In this document: positions 1-8,788 of the stretch, piece after piece
Numbering within the stretch: the first letter of the stretch is position 1
Layout of the letters: the number at the start of each line of letters is the position of its first letter
Assembly (NCBI RefSeq): GCF_007971525.1
Contig: NZ_CP042437.1
Location: forward strand, 5,270,001-5,334,000
Direction: 5' to 3'
DNA: 64,000 nucleotides
From: Mucilaginibacter ginsenosidivorax
GTDB lineage: Bacteria; Bacteroidota; Bacteroidia; Sphingobacteriales; Sphingobacteriaceae
Translations under genes and position numbers: made by a program
The notes under the pieces: generated by a model
Told to the model about the DNA's origin: nothing
Database searches by the model: none
Seen by the model: only the letters and a program-made list of their open reading frames with translations

Positions 1-8
1 GTTTATTT

Positions 9-47
9 TTGTACCTCAGTTGTACCTCATTTTGAAATTTGTACCTC
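9..47 (+). repeat. Three direct repeats of TTGTACCTC, possible recombinase arm sites
   Basis: The 9-mer TTGTACCTC occurs at 9-17, 20-28 and 39-47, spaced 11 and 19 bp apart, just upstream of the excisionase and tyrosine recombinase genes. Integrases with an N-terminal arm-binding domain use short direct repeats near the element end, so arm-type sites are a reasonable reading. A regulatory site for the helix-turn-helix gene is the alternative. The crossover core itself cannot be identified here. Confidence 0.5.
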
Positions 48-75
48 GTCATATTTTAAAGGAGAAATAACTTGG

Positions 76-108
76 CTTATTTAAACTTATTTAAACCTAA
101 ATTGGTTT
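76..108 (+). promoter_or_regulatory. Tandem CTTATTTAAA and inverted AAACC/GGTTT upstream of the HTH gene
   Basis: CTTATTTAAA is repeated back to back at 76-85 and 86-95, followed by an inverted repeat AAACC (93-97) / GGTTT (104-108). It ends about 15 bp before the first start codon and looks like an autoregulatory operator or AT-rich promoter. Function is inferred from position only. Confidence 0.35.
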
Positions 109-122
109 ATTTGTATTTATAA

Positions 123-695
123 ATGTTAGAGAAGATGGCATCCAACATTAGGGTTCAACGGGTTTGTCAATATTGCGGAAAGGACTTTGAAGCGAAGACT
201 ACAGTTACCAAATTTTGCTCGGATAACTGTGCAAAGCGTGGATATAAAGAAAGAATTCGGAAAGGTAAGATCTCGAAAAGCGAAGAAGAGGTTAAAGTCA
301 TCAAAAGTAAACCTTTGAAGGACATTCAAGCTAAATCTTACTTGACCGTTGGTGATGTTGCAGCCTTGCTGCAAAGCAGCGAGCAGGCGGTTTATGATAT
401 GATCAATTCCGGAAGATTGGCGGCGACCAACCTGGGAGTCAGGAAGACCCGCATATTGCGCGCGGATATTGATAAGCTGTTCAATCCGCCGAAAGTAAGA
501 CCCATGGTGGAAAGCATCCCCGTAAAGCCGCTGCGGATCAGCGACTGTTATACGATCGCTGAAGCCGAATACATAAGTGGCATGTCAAGCAAGGCATTTT
601 ACGACCTTATCAAAAAACACAATGTCCCAAAGATGAAACAAGGTAAGTTCGTCTATGTGCCTAAAAAGGAAATTCATAAACTATTTAACAAATAA
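123..695 (+). CDS. Excisionase-family DNA-binding protein with N-terminal zinc-finger-like motif and two HTH domains
   Basis: 190 aa. The N terminus carries a CxxC...CxxxC pattern (CQYCGK, then FCSDNC) typical of a small zinc-binding module. Residues about 73-118 (LTVGDVAALLQSSEQAVYDM) form an excisionase-like MerR/HTH_17 domain, and a second copy of the same fold begins near residue 142 (YTIAEAEYISGMSSKAFYDL). Such proteins sit directly upstream of tyrosine recombinases in Bacteroidota mobile elements and are thought to act as recombination directionality factors or transcriptional regulators. The recombinase starts 4 bp after this stop codon, so the two are cotranscribed. An alternative start at 135 would remove four residues. 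No Shine-Dalgarno is present, as usual for the phylum. Confidence 0.8.
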   Translation: MLEKMASNIRVQRVCQYCGKDFEAKTTVTKFCSDNCAKRGYKERIRKGKISKSEEEVKVIKSKPLKDIQAKSYLTVGDVAALLQSSEQAVYDMINSGRLAATNLGVRKTRILRADIDKLFNPPKVRPMVESIPVKPLRISDCYTIAEAEYISGMSSKAFYDLIKKHNVPKMKQGKFVYVPKKEIHKLFNK

Positions 696-699
696 CGTT

Positions 700-1896
700 A
701 TGAGTGTGACGCTGAGAAAAAAAACAATAGGAAAGGGAAGGAAGTCATTATACCTTGATTTCTATCCGGCTATTCCACACCCCGATACGAGGCAATTCAC
801 CAGAAGGGAATTTTTGAGCCTTTATATTTTTGCACGACCGCAAACAGACCTGGAGCAATTGCACAATAAGGAAACTTTGTTATTGGCGGAAAACATTTGT
901 GCGAAACGCACTTTGGAAGTACAGAACGCATCCTATGGTTTTCTGGGAAAAGCACAAAGAGAAGGCAAATTTCTCGAGTATTTTAAAAATGTTGCTGCAA
1001 AGAAGTCAGGGACAAATGCGTGGGGATGGGAAATGGGCTGGCGATATTTTGAAGGCTATGCAGGCAAGCAGATACGCTTCTGTGATCTTACGGAAGCTTA
1101 TTGCGAGGAATACCGCGACTATATTCTTTCAGGACCTTCGGTCGGAAGAAATGGAAAGGGGATTTCCGTAAATACGGCGGTAGCCTATTTCGGGAAATTC
1201 AGGTCTATGCTTAAAGCTATTTATAAGGCTAAGTTAATAACCGAAAATCTTTACGAGCAGGTGAAGCCAATCAAAGAGCGGGAGGTGTTCAGGGAGTTCC
1301 TGACACTGGAGGAATTACAGCAGCTTGCTGCCACGCCTAATGACGATGATCAGATGGCCAGAGCTGCACTTTTTTCCGCTATGACAGGATTGCGTTATTC
1401 TGATATTGAGACGTTGTTATGGTCTGAGGTACGGGGTAACGAAGACAATTATTATATACAGTTCAGACAGGAAAAAACGGAGGGAGCGGAAACTTTACCG
1501 ATTTCTAATGAAGCATACAAACAATTAGGGATAAGAGGGGAATCCGACAGCCGGGTCTTCCGGGGGATCAGATATTCACGAATTAAACCCTTTCTTACTT
1601 TATGGCTGACGCGTGCCGGGATACAGAAAACGAATTTTACCTTTCATTGCCTGAGGCATACCTTTGCCACTTTGCAATTGATCATGGGGACGGATGTTCA
1701 TACGGTGATGAGAATGCTTGGACAGAAAAGCCTGAAAAGCACACAACGCTATCTGCATCTGATAGATAAGGTTAAAAAGGAAGCGAGCGGCAAGATCAGT
1801 TTAAGCAATAAGACGCTGAGCGAAGTCAATATCATGGATCTGTTGATGAAGGAGCTAAAAGCAATCAACGAAAAGTTAGCGTCCGTAACCCCCTGA
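700..1896 (+). CDS. Tyrosine recombinase / site-specific integrase
   Basis: 398 aa from the ATG at 700; an in-frame ATG at 655 lies inside the upstream gene and is unlikely. The N-terminal ~100 residues resemble the arm-DNA-binding and SAM-like core-binding regions of Bacteroidota phage-type integrases. The C-terminal catalytic domain shows Arg232 (TGLRYSD), Lys259, the HxxR box His316-Arg319 (FHCLRHTFA) and the nucleophile Tyr351 (STQRYLHL). The usual LGH motif reads LGQ here, so Gln342 replaces a semi-conserved His, which many active members tolerate. The length is normal for the family, so the enzyme should be intact. It would catalyse integration and excision of the surrounding element. 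Its 3' end overlaps the convergent HTH gene by 21 bp. Confidence 0.93.
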   Translation: MSVTLRKKTIGKGRKSLYLDFYPAIPHPDTRQFTRREFLSLYIFARPQTDLEQLHNKETLLLAENICAKRTLEVQNASYGFLGKAQREGKFLEYFKNVAAKKSGTNAWGWEMGWRYFEGYAGKQIRFCDLTEAYCEEYRDYILSGPSVGRNGKGISVNTAVAYFGKFRSMLKAIYKAKLITENLYEQVKPIKEREVFREFLTLEELQQLAATPNDDDQMARAALFSAMTGLRYSDIETLLWSEVRGNEDNYYIQFRQEKTEGAETLPISNEAYKQLGIRGESDSRVFRGIRYSRIKPFLTLWLTRAGIQKTNFTFHCLRHTFATLQLIMGTDVHTVMRMLGQKSLKSTQRYLHLIDKVKKEASGKISLSNKTLSEVNIMDLLMKELKAINEKLASVTP

Positions 1897-2241
1897 GAAC
1901 CGTTTGGAACGTCGTTTCAATACTTTCGGTATAGCCTGATAATCATCGAGCATCCGGGATATTGTTTGATGGTGGCCGCTTTTTTTATATTCATTCAGTT
2001 CCGATTTGCTGAAATAAAGACGTTTGCCCGGCTTGGATACCGGAATTTCGCGACGGCTAACCTTGCTGTAAATCGTTGGTACCGCCAGGTTAAGAAAGGT
2101 AGCAGCCTGATCAACAGTTAGCATTTCGTCCTCGTCTTGGTCGTCTGCCTTATGCTGCTTTAATAAGGCTTCGATCTTTTCTAACTTAGCAAACAGCCTG
2201 CCTACCATTTCCGGAAGTTCTTCAAAAGTAATCTTATTCAT
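1876..2241 (-). CDS. Helix-turn-helix (excisionase-like) DNA-binding protein
   Basis: 121 aa. A short N-terminal coiled segment (about residues 10-32, LFAKLEKIEALLKQ) precedes a typical HTH_17 domain (LTVDQAATFLNLAVPTIYSK ... KPGKRLYFSKSELNEY), followed by a basic C terminus (LKRRSKRFSGGYGR). These small proteins accompany integrases in Bacteroidota integrative elements and are usually labelled excisionase or helix-turn-helix protein. The gene overlaps the end of the recombinase in convergent orientation. Its start overlaps the preceding minus-strand gene by 8 bp, so those two form a small operon. Confidence 0.8.
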   Translation of the reverse strand: MNKITFEELPEMVGRLFAKLEKIEALLKQHKADDQDEDEMLTVDQAATFLNLAVPTIYSKVSRREIPVSKPGKRLYFSKSELNEYKKSGHHQTISRMLDDYQAIPKVLKRRSKRFSGGYGR

Positions 2242-2539
2242 CGCGTTGGTTTTGGGTGATAGATGGAAAACTGATCAGGCTTCCAATTCGACGGTCAAAG
2301 GAAGCTTCGTAACAGAGATAACCATAGGCGTTCAAATCCCTGATGCACTTATGATAGGTCGTGCAAGAGGAGATTTTAGCCAGTTGCATCAATTCTTTTG
2401 CAAACACGTGAAATGAGCCGGGACAATCCTGCTTTTGCCAGTAATATATGATGGCAGCGTAGAGACCGCCGTGTGTCACAGATATTCGGGGATCCTTTGC
2501 GGCAATTTCAAAAAAGTATGATAGCGGTGGCAAATACAT
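2234..2539 (-). CDS. Small Bacteroidota mobile-element protein, probable winged-helix regulator
   Basis: 101 aa from the ATG at 2539 (opening MYLPPLSYFFEIAAKDPRIS); an upstream ATG at 2590 would add 17 residues that do not look like family sequence. The protein resembles the short accessory proteins often annotated as transcriptional regulator next to HTH genes in Bacteroidota integrative elements. Recognisable features are a GLYAAIIYYWQ segment, the TTYHKCIRDLNAYGYL helix pair resembling a winged-helix DNA reader, and a short basic tail. It overlaps the downstream HTH gene by 8 bp. The family assignment comes from remembered sequence similarity; the function is not established. Confidence 0.65.
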   Translation of the reverse strand: MYLPPLSYFFEIAAKDPRISVTHGGLYAAIIYYWQKQDCPGSFHVFAKELMQLAKISSCTTYHKCIRDLNAYGYLCYEASFDRRIGSLISFPSITQNQRDE

Positions 2540-3168
2540 TGTAGATATCCGGCTAATTTGTCGTTCAGTAATTCGATAATTTTCACACAAAGATCAACCT
2601 TGACTTCTTTGTACTCTCCGATTTAATCCGACTCGGATGTCGATAAAATTTATGGTGTCGTAAATGCCCTAACTGTTTTTAAAAGATTAACAAGTTGAAA
2701 TCAAGTCACGTGTTGCGATGTGGGTGATGGGATATAAATTCTAACAACTCCTCCTTTAGTCATTAATATCTTCGATCTTGATCACTCGAGCTCTTTTACG
2801 GCTGAGGTGCACAATGCAGCGGGTTTAGATAACAATTAGTGTAAAAAAGGCGGTTAAATCTTGGGTTTAACCAACTTTTTTGTTGTTTAAAAACAATAGT
2901 TTTCCCTGATTGCTCATGAATTTTATTCGCCTTTTATTAAAAGCTTCGATTACCCGATTACGTGCATGCTATTGCATTATGAAAACCAACAACTTGCTTA
3001 CGTAGTAAAAAGCGCCGTTCCCGCTCCCGGGAAGCGGCGCTTCACTTTAATTACTATTACTAATCTTAAAGAACGGAGTATTATTTTATCGAGTTGTCTA
3101 ATGGCTCATTACTTCAATAACAATAAATAAATTACGTTAAGCTGATTTCTAAAAGGTTTTCCGCGCCT
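2540..3168. other. Intergenic stretch with an AT-rich hairpin; no gene seen
   Basis: About 600 bp without a credible coding sequence. It contains an extended hairpin at 2842-2881: AAAAAAG pairs with CTTTTTT outside, GGTTAAA (2852-2858) pairs with TTTAACC (2866-2872) inside. With A and T tracts on both sides it would work as a terminator in either direction. The terminator of the M16 operon lies further right. Otherwise nothing recognisable. Confidence 0.5.
3005..3042 (-). terminator. Rho-independent terminator of the sigma/SusCD/M16 operon
   Basis: A GC-rich hairpin with AAGCGCCG pairing with CGGCGCTT, extended by TTCCC/GGGAA across a one-base bulge. On the minus strand it is followed by TTTT. 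It lies about 130 bp after the stop codon of the M16 peptidase gene and fits as the end of that transcript. Confidence 0.75.
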
Positions 3169-6042
3169 TTATTTTATACTGTTACTGTTCTGCGGCATCA
3201 AAATTATCTGTATTAAGTTGTTGCCACTTAAATATTTATTTGCCTTTCTCTTAATACTTTCCGGCGTGATTTTTTCCAGAACGGTATTAAAATCATTAAC
3301 CGCGTAAATGTCGCCTTCATTTAAAGCATTATCATTAAGATACTCAGACCAAAAATCATTAGCCCGTAATTGTGTTTCATGAGTTCTCGACTTCTCAGCC
3401 TTAAATTTTTCGGTATTAATTGGGCTTGGACCGGAGCGCTTCATTTTATCCACCTCATCCAAGGCCGAAGCAATTAGTTTTTCGACGTTGATTGGTGCGC
3501 AGCCAAAAGAGATGCTGAAAACATACCTTGACGAAGGGATCTTATTATAACGCGCATTTACACCAGGAGAATACACGCCGCTCTCTTCTTCCCTTAAGCG
3601 TTCAATGAGCCTGATTTGCAGCACTTCCGCCAGGGCATCCATCTCTAAATTATTTGCATAGGAGTAATCATAATCACCGCTGAATTTTAATGATACGGTG
3701 GCTTTAGGTTCTATGCCGGCCCTTACAATTTTGGTAATTTTACCTGCAGGCGGCTGGATACCCAAGTCTTTCGCTTTTTCATGCAGGAAGGTTGCTGGTA
3801 ACGAACCCAGATATTTTTCAATCAAGGGTTTTACTTTGTTGATATCAAAGTCACCTACAAAAGTGAAGGTAAAATTAGCTGCATCAGAAAATTGCTTTCT
3901 GAAAATTTGATAACTTTTGTTAAAATCAAGCTGATTTAATTTTTCTATGCTCGGCGGTGTCCTGCGGATACTGTAATTGCCCGACACTGCGCTAATCGTA
4001 TCATAAAAACGGTTTTCCGGGCTGTTTTTTCTATCAGTTAAACTTGCTTTTGTTTCAGCTTTGTATCTTTCAAACGCGACTGAATCTTTCCTTGGAGCTG
4101 TGAAGTATAAATAAAACATCTGCAACAAAGTTTCCAGTTCGCCCGGCGACGCAGCGGCTTGTATCCCCTGGCTATAATCGGCCAGGAAAACACCGGAGGC
4201 AATAGTCGTTCCTGCAAGAAATTTGTTCAGATTATTATAACTATAGCCCCCTAAGCCGGATGTTGTTACCAGGTATGCTGCCACGTTTGCTGATTCATAG
4301 TCAGCATCGCTGAAAAGCGATGATCCGCCAGGGGCAATCGCTTTAACTAAAATATCGTTATCACTGAATTTGGTCGGCTTTAATATCGCTTTTGCTCCGT
4401 TACTTAGTATTAGCTCGGTAGCGTTGATCCCATCTAGGTCAACCTGCTTAATAATTTTACCAGGAATTGGCTGAGTATCTAAAAGTGCTTTTTGGGTGAA
4501 GCTATTCTTATAACGCGAAATATTTTCCTGCTTAATTGATGTTATCCATTTGTTAATGGATGCCTCATCCGGCAGGTCAGCTTTTGCATGCTCCGGGCCC
4601 GTAATAATTATATCCCGGTTGCTATCGCTGCTGAAATAGCTGGCGATAGTATCTACATCTTTTAATGACAAGAGCGGCACTATTGCCTTTGTTAAGGAAT
4701 ACTCTTTTTCAATACCCGGGGCGGCGGTACCTGTTAGGAAATAACTTAAATATTCACCAACAAATTGCTCAGAATAGGCTGTATGCCTTTGCTTATACGT
4801 ATTTTCGTTGTTTTTTAAATAATCGCTTTTTGCTTTTTCAAATTCGCTCGCAGTAAAGCCATATCGCTTAAGCCTTTCCATTTCGCGCCAAACTGCTTTA
4901 AACCCTTTTTCCACTTCACCGGGATTTGCCACCACCTGCATGTTAAGCGCGTCAATATTCCCTAAAAAGCCACCCAAATTCGCACCTCCATAAATAAAGG
5001 GAGGTTGTTTTTGCTGTGCCAATTCCAGATAGCGATTGCTTAGCATGTGATTAAATAATTTTCTGACGATAAATGCACGATAGTCACCGGCATTTTTGAC
5101 AGGATGAGCCTGGCGCTTTATTAATACTTGAACTTGTGTTGATGTTTCCTCGGGATCTGTTGCTTTTACAAAATTATTACTGCCCGTAAGGGTGAAAATG
5201 TATTTCGTCCTGATTTTTTCGTGGACCGGGTTTTTGAGATCGGCAAACTTTTGTTTTATCGCCTGTTCTATCTCGTTCACGTTAATATCGCCTACCACAA
5301 TTAATGCTTGCAGGTTTGGGCGATACCAATCGTGGTAGAACCGGCTAAGGGTCATCGGCTTAAAATTATTCAATATTGTGTCAAGACCTATCGGCAATCG
5401 CTGCCCATAACGTGAATTGCTGAACAATACCGGGAAATATTTTTGCTGCATTCTTTGGGCAGCTCCCTTACCTAATCTTTTTTCCTCCAAAACCACGCCT
5501 CGCTCTTTTTCGATCTCCGCCGAATCCAGTAAAGCTCCCTGCGCCCAGTCGCGCATGATCTGCAGGCCGCTACTTAGTACTTCAGGCTTATCGGTGGGCA
5601 ACGGAAGCTGATAGACAGTTTCATCAAAACTGGTATAAGCGTTGATATCCGCACCAAACCTTACACCTACTTTTTGTAAATAGTCAACCAAATCATTTTT
5701 GGGGAAATGCGTGGTTCCGTTAAAGTTCATGTGCTCCATAAAATGGGCTAAACCTTGCTGATCATCAGTTTCCACCAATGAGCCAATTTTATTGGCGAGG
5801 TAAAAGATAACCCTGTTTTTTGGATTGATATTCCGTTTAATAAAATAGGTAAAACCGTTAGCAAGCTTCCCTGTACGTACAGCCGGATCAAGGGGCAGTT
5901 GACCGTGTTCAGGGTGCATACTTGCAGGTGATACTTTTGTAAACGTGGTGGCTTTTTTATTCTGTGCAAACGAACATAATACGCTAAGAGCAAAAACAAT
6001 AGCTGTCACAGAACATCCTTTAATGGATATTTTAAATTGCAT
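3169..6042 (-). CDS. M16 family zinc metallopeptidase, exported
   Basis: 957 aa with a signal peptide (residues 1-26, cleaved after CSFAQ). The first M16 domain carries the inverted zinc motif HxxEH at 100-104 (HFMEHMNFNGT) and the downstream glutamate region (EKERGVVLEEKR). Two further repeats follow, the later one without the HxxEH motif, as is normal for PqqL/pitrilysin-like proteins of 900+ residues. It should degrade peptides in the periplasm. It is the last gene of a minus-strand operon encoding ECF sigma, FecR, SusC, SusD and a TlpA-like thioredoxin, and starts 61 bp after the thioredoxin gene. The context suggests processing of a peptide or peptide-like ligand imported by the SusCD pair. 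There is nothing here for PQQ synthesis. Confidence 0.9.
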   Translation of the reverse strand: MQFKISIKGCSVTAIVFALSVLCSFAQNKKATTFTKVSPASMHPEHGQLPLDPAVRTGKLANGFTYFIKRNINPKNRVIFYLANKIGSLVETDDQQGLAHFMEHMNFNGTTHFPKNDLVDYLQKVGVRFGADINAYTSFDETVYQLPLPTDKPEVLSSGLQIMRDWAQGALLDSAEIEKERGVVLEEKRLGKGAAQRMQQKYFPVLFSNSRYGQRLPIGLDTILNNFKPMTLSRFYHDWYRPNLQALIVVGDINVNEIEQAIKQKFADLKNPVHEKIRTKYIFTLTGSNNFVKATDPEETSTQVQVLIKRQAHPVKNAGDYRAFIVRKLFNHMLSNRYLELAQQKQPPFIYGGANLGGFLGNIDALNMQVVANPGEVEKGFKAVWREMERLKRYGFTASEFEKAKSDYLKNNENTYKQRHTAYSEQFVGEYLSYFLTGTAAPGIEKEYSLTKAIVPLLSLKDVDTIASYFSSDSNRDIIITGPEHAKADLPDEASINKWITSIKQENISRYKNSFTQKALLDTQPIPGKIIKQVDLDGINATELILSNGAKAILKPTKFSDNDILVKAIAPGGSSLFSDADYESANVAAYLVTTSGLGGYSYNNLNKFLAGTTIASGVFLADYSQGIQAAASPGELETLLQMFYLYFTAPRKDSVAFERYKAETKASLTDRKNSPENRFYDTISAVSGNYSIRRTPPSIEKLNQLDFNKSYQIFRKQFSDAANFTFTFVGDFDINKVKPLIEKYLGSLPATFLHEKAKDLGIQPPAGKITKIVRAGIEPKATVSLKFSGDYDYSYANNLEMDALAEVLQIRLIERLREEESGVYSPGVNARYNKIPSSRYVFSISFGCAPINVEKLIASALDEVDKMKRSGPSPINTEKFKAEKSRTHETQLRANDFWSEYLNDNALNEGDIYAVNDFNTVLEKITPESIKRKANKYLSGNNLIQIILMPQNSNSIK

Positions 6043-6103
6043 AACTTATAAATGATTTAATTTTGAGCGGCGTAAAGCCGGCCGTTAATAGTGATACGGA
6101 AAA

Positions 6104-7162
6104 TTATTTTTCTATAACTTCCTTTAATTTTTTATTCAGGTTTTCCCCGCGGAGACTTTTACCGATAATCTCCCCTTCGGGGCTGATCAAAAAGTTGTCG
6201 GGAATGGATTGAACGCCATATTTTGCACGGGCCTGATTGTTCTTTTTAAGATCTGAGACCTGCTTCCAGGGTAATCTGTCTTCTTTGATCGCTTTCAACC
6301 AGTCCTGTCGTCTTTCATCTAAAGAAATGCTCAGAATAGTAAAGTTCTTACCTTTATAAAGCTCATATTGTCTCACAAGATTCGGGTTTTCATCCCTGCA
6401 GGGATGACACCAGGAAGCCCAAAAATCAACTAATATATATTTGCCTTTATAATCAGACAGTTTAATAAGTTTACCGTTCTGGTCAGGCTGTGTAAAATCG
6501 GGGGCAATTGTGCCTATATCAACCGTACGCCATTTTATCAGTTTTTTTTGATATTCCAGGCCCAGAGGTGAACCCTTCACATCCGCAGATAGTCCGCTAA
6601 ATAACGGTTCAACCACTTGCAGATCAGGGATACCCCGGGACAGACTAATGTTCAATTCGGTAAGACTAACCAAGGATGCAGGGTGCGCTTTAATAAATTT
6701 AATTACTATCGCCATTACTGCTTCGTCATGTTCCTTATCGGGCAAGCCGGTTACACTTTGTTTTTCTTTGGCTAACGAGTTGCTTTCATCGTTAAGAGGA
6801 GTTCCCGAAAACAAGGCATTCCCCTTTTGTACCGAATCCAAACTATTAATCCGAATGTGCCCCGGCTCCAGCCATAAGTGCACTATAGTTGCCATAGCCC
6901 CTGAACCGTCGCTTTCTTTTGTTAACGGGCTAACCAGTAAACTGGCTTCCACTTTGGTATCGATTGTTCCGGTTAGTTTTATTTCGCCATTTTTTACCTC
7001 GCCCTTATTTTGTATAGTATTACCATCTATACTGTATTGAAGGGTAACAGTTGCAGGCTTTTCAGCTTTACCCTGCAAGGTGTAGGTGCTATCGACCTGC
7101 GCCAGGCCTGTTATAGAAAACAAACAGAAAATCAGGCCTGTTGAAAATTTGATGAGTTGCAT
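6104..7162 (-). CDS. TlpA-like thioredoxin-fold protein with N-terminal DUF4369-type domain
   Basis: 352 aa, signal peptide 1-21 (ends ITGLAQ). Residues about 25-125 form a beta-rich DUF4369-like domain. From about 215 to the end lies an AhpC/TlpA redoxin domain with the WCxxC active site (FWASWCHPCRDENPNLV) and the cis-Pro region (GVQSIPDNFLI). Family members act as periplasmic disulfide oxidoreductases. In Bacteroidota they often sit in SusCD loci without glycosidases, next to peptidases. It lies 69 bp downstream of the SusD gene in the same operon. Reducing disulfides in an imported peptide ligand before M16 cleavage is a plausible role, but inferred. Confidence 0.88.
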   Translation of the reverse strand: MQLIKFSTGLIFCLFSITGLAQVDSTYTLQGKAEKPATVTLQYSIDGNTIQNKGEVKNGEIKLTGTIDTKVEASLLVSPLTKESDGSGAMATIVHLWLEPGHIRINSLDSVQKGNALFSGTPLNDESNSLAKEKQSVTGLPDKEHDEAVMAIVIKFIKAHPASLVSLTELNISLSRGIPDLQVVEPLFSGLSADVKGSPLGLEYQKKLIKWRTVDIGTIAPDFTQPDQNGKLIKLSDYKGKYILVDFWASWCHPCRDENPNLVRQYELYKGKNFTILSISLDERRQDWLKAIKEDRLPWKQVSDLKKNNQARAKYGVQSIPDNFLISPEGEIIGKSLRGENLNKKLKEVIEK

Positions 7163-7231
7163 TTTATTTTTTTTAAGCCGGGTTAAACCTGCCTCCTTAA
7201 ACGCAGGCAGGTCAACTCACGGCGGTTACTG

Positions 7232-8779
7232 TCAATAAGTGTTTTGAATAATGGCTCCGTTGCTGTTTGTAATATCGCTTTGCGGCAGTGGAGAAGCATA
7301 ACGCCTGGAATTAGAAGGCAACGAATATATTTTCACGGGCTCATTGCTGGAAACGCCATTCAATGTGTAAGGATAAAATGTACGTGTAAGCAACGGAACA
7401 TCATCACCGGGATAATTATTGTTGTTATACCTGCGGATATCGAACCATCGCTCGCTGAAAGGCATTTCCCTACGACGTTCCTGAAGTATTACCGAAATAG
7501 CTTTATCTTGTGTAGCCGCTGCAAGCGCCGGGGTGCCGGTAAGTGTACGTTTACTGTATAATTGATTAACAGTAGTCATTGCGCTGCCTATGTCGCCAAT
7601 CCGGGCCTGGCATTCCGCTTTAATCAGAACCATTTCGGCAACTGTAGGTCCTTCGGGCATGTTGTCCTCATAAAAGAACACGTAGCCGGGATAACTTAGC
7701 GCGGGATTGTTCAAGCCCTTTTTGTAAGAATAATTTTGTACAAAGTGGTATTTATATCGCAAATCATTGTTCTTATCATACAAATTCATTAACGATTGGC
7801 TTGGTATATACCATTTGTCGCTGTTATTTAATACGCGATAATATAAAAACTCTTTCCAATCCAGTTCGTCAGTCGGATCAAATTCGGAATTCCGATCATG
7901 CGTGTAAGGGAAATTAAGTACTACATTCGTTCCTCCGTTTATGGTAACCGTAGCGGGCGTACCATTATGCATGCCAGAATTATAATCGATCAGTACATTG
8001 TATAATGCCAGCGAAGCATTGGCATATTTAATTGCGTTAACATAATCGTTGCGGTTAAGGTAATATCTGGCTGCGAAAGCATTTACAGCTGCAGTATTAG
8101 CACGCCAATGCCTGGCTGTGCCGTTTTGCACCAACGGAACAGTCGTTTTTAATGCTTCGTTTAAATCAGCTTCTATTTGCTGATAGGTGTCCGCAAGCGT
8201 ATGGCGGGATACAGGATTATAATCTGGTAACGTTTTGATGGGTAAACCAGGCTCATTCTTGTTGGCATCGGTATACGGAAGGCAATACGTGTTAGCCAGT
8301 TCCCAATAACTATATGCACGGATAAAATGTGCATCGGCGGTTAGCGCCGCCTTATCCGCTGCTGAGCCGGTTACTTTATCTACGTTAGCCAAAACAAAAT
8401 TGGCGTTAAAAACCTTAACATATTCATTACTCCAGAAATTAGGCCCTGAAAAGCTGGATTGATCAGTTTGAGGCAGGAAATTGGTGTCCCAAACCGAAAA
8501 CTGAACTGCGGACTGAGAAAAAATGAAAGGCTGAGCATCAAATAAAGTGGTTGATAGACCGTTGTCGTCTGTTCCGTAAATCACTACATTATCACTCTCC
8601 TTGCTATAGGTTTGATAATTGTTAAGGAGGGCATTCAGGTCATCAGTTGTGCTTGCTACGATAGTAGTGCCCTTTGATGGCTTAACGTCAAGAAATTTAT
8701 TACAGGACGTAGCTGAAACAAGCAGCGATGTTAAAACAATCCATACAGCCGTTAAACTCGAATTTTTTATTTTCATCAT
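7232..8779 (-). CDS. SusD/RagB-family nutrient-binding outer membrane lipoprotein
   Basis: 515 aa. The signal sequence ends in a lipobox (SATSC, then NKFLDVKPSKG, the classic SusD N terminus). TPR-like helices follow, including the ADAHFIRAYSYWELANTYCL segment and the C-terminal RRREMPFSERWFDIRRY motif. SusD proteins cap the SusC channel on the cell surface and bind the ligand. It is 9 bp downstream of the SusC gene. Its partners (sigma, FecR, thioredoxin, M16 peptidase) argue for a peptide or chelate ligand rather than a glycan. Start: the first of two adjacent ATGs is given; the second would lose one residue. Confidence 0.93.
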   Translation of the reverse strand: MMKIKNSSLTAVWIVLTSLLVSATSCNKFLDVKPSKGTTIVASTTDDLNALLNNYQTYSKESDNVVIYGTDDNGLSTTLFDAQPFIFSQSAVQFSVWDTNFLPQTDQSSFSGPNFWSNEYVKVFNANFVLANVDKVTGSAADKAALTADAHFIRAYSYWELANTYCLPYTDANKNEPGLPIKTLPDYNPVSRHTLADTYQQIEADLNEALKTTVPLVQNGTARHWRANTAAVNAFAARYYLNRNDYVNAIKYANASLALYNVLIDYNSGMHNGTPATVTINGGTNVVLNFPYTHDRNSEFDPTDELDWKEFLYYRVLNNSDKWYIPSQSLMNLYDKNNDLRYKYHFVQNYSYKKGLNNPALSYPGYVFFYEDNMPEGPTVAEMVLIKAECQARIGDIGSAMTTVNQLYSKRTLTGTPALAAATQDKAISVILQERRREMPFSERWFDIRRYNNNNYPGDDVPLLTRTFYPYTLNGVSSNEPVKIYSLPSNSRRYASPLPQSDITNSNGAIIQNTY

Positions 8780-8788
8780 GATTATGAT

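Noticed and set aside
3169..6042. M16 peptidase as part of a PQQ pathway
   Set aside because: No pqq genes nearby; M16 genes in SusCD operons are common and unrelated to PQQ.
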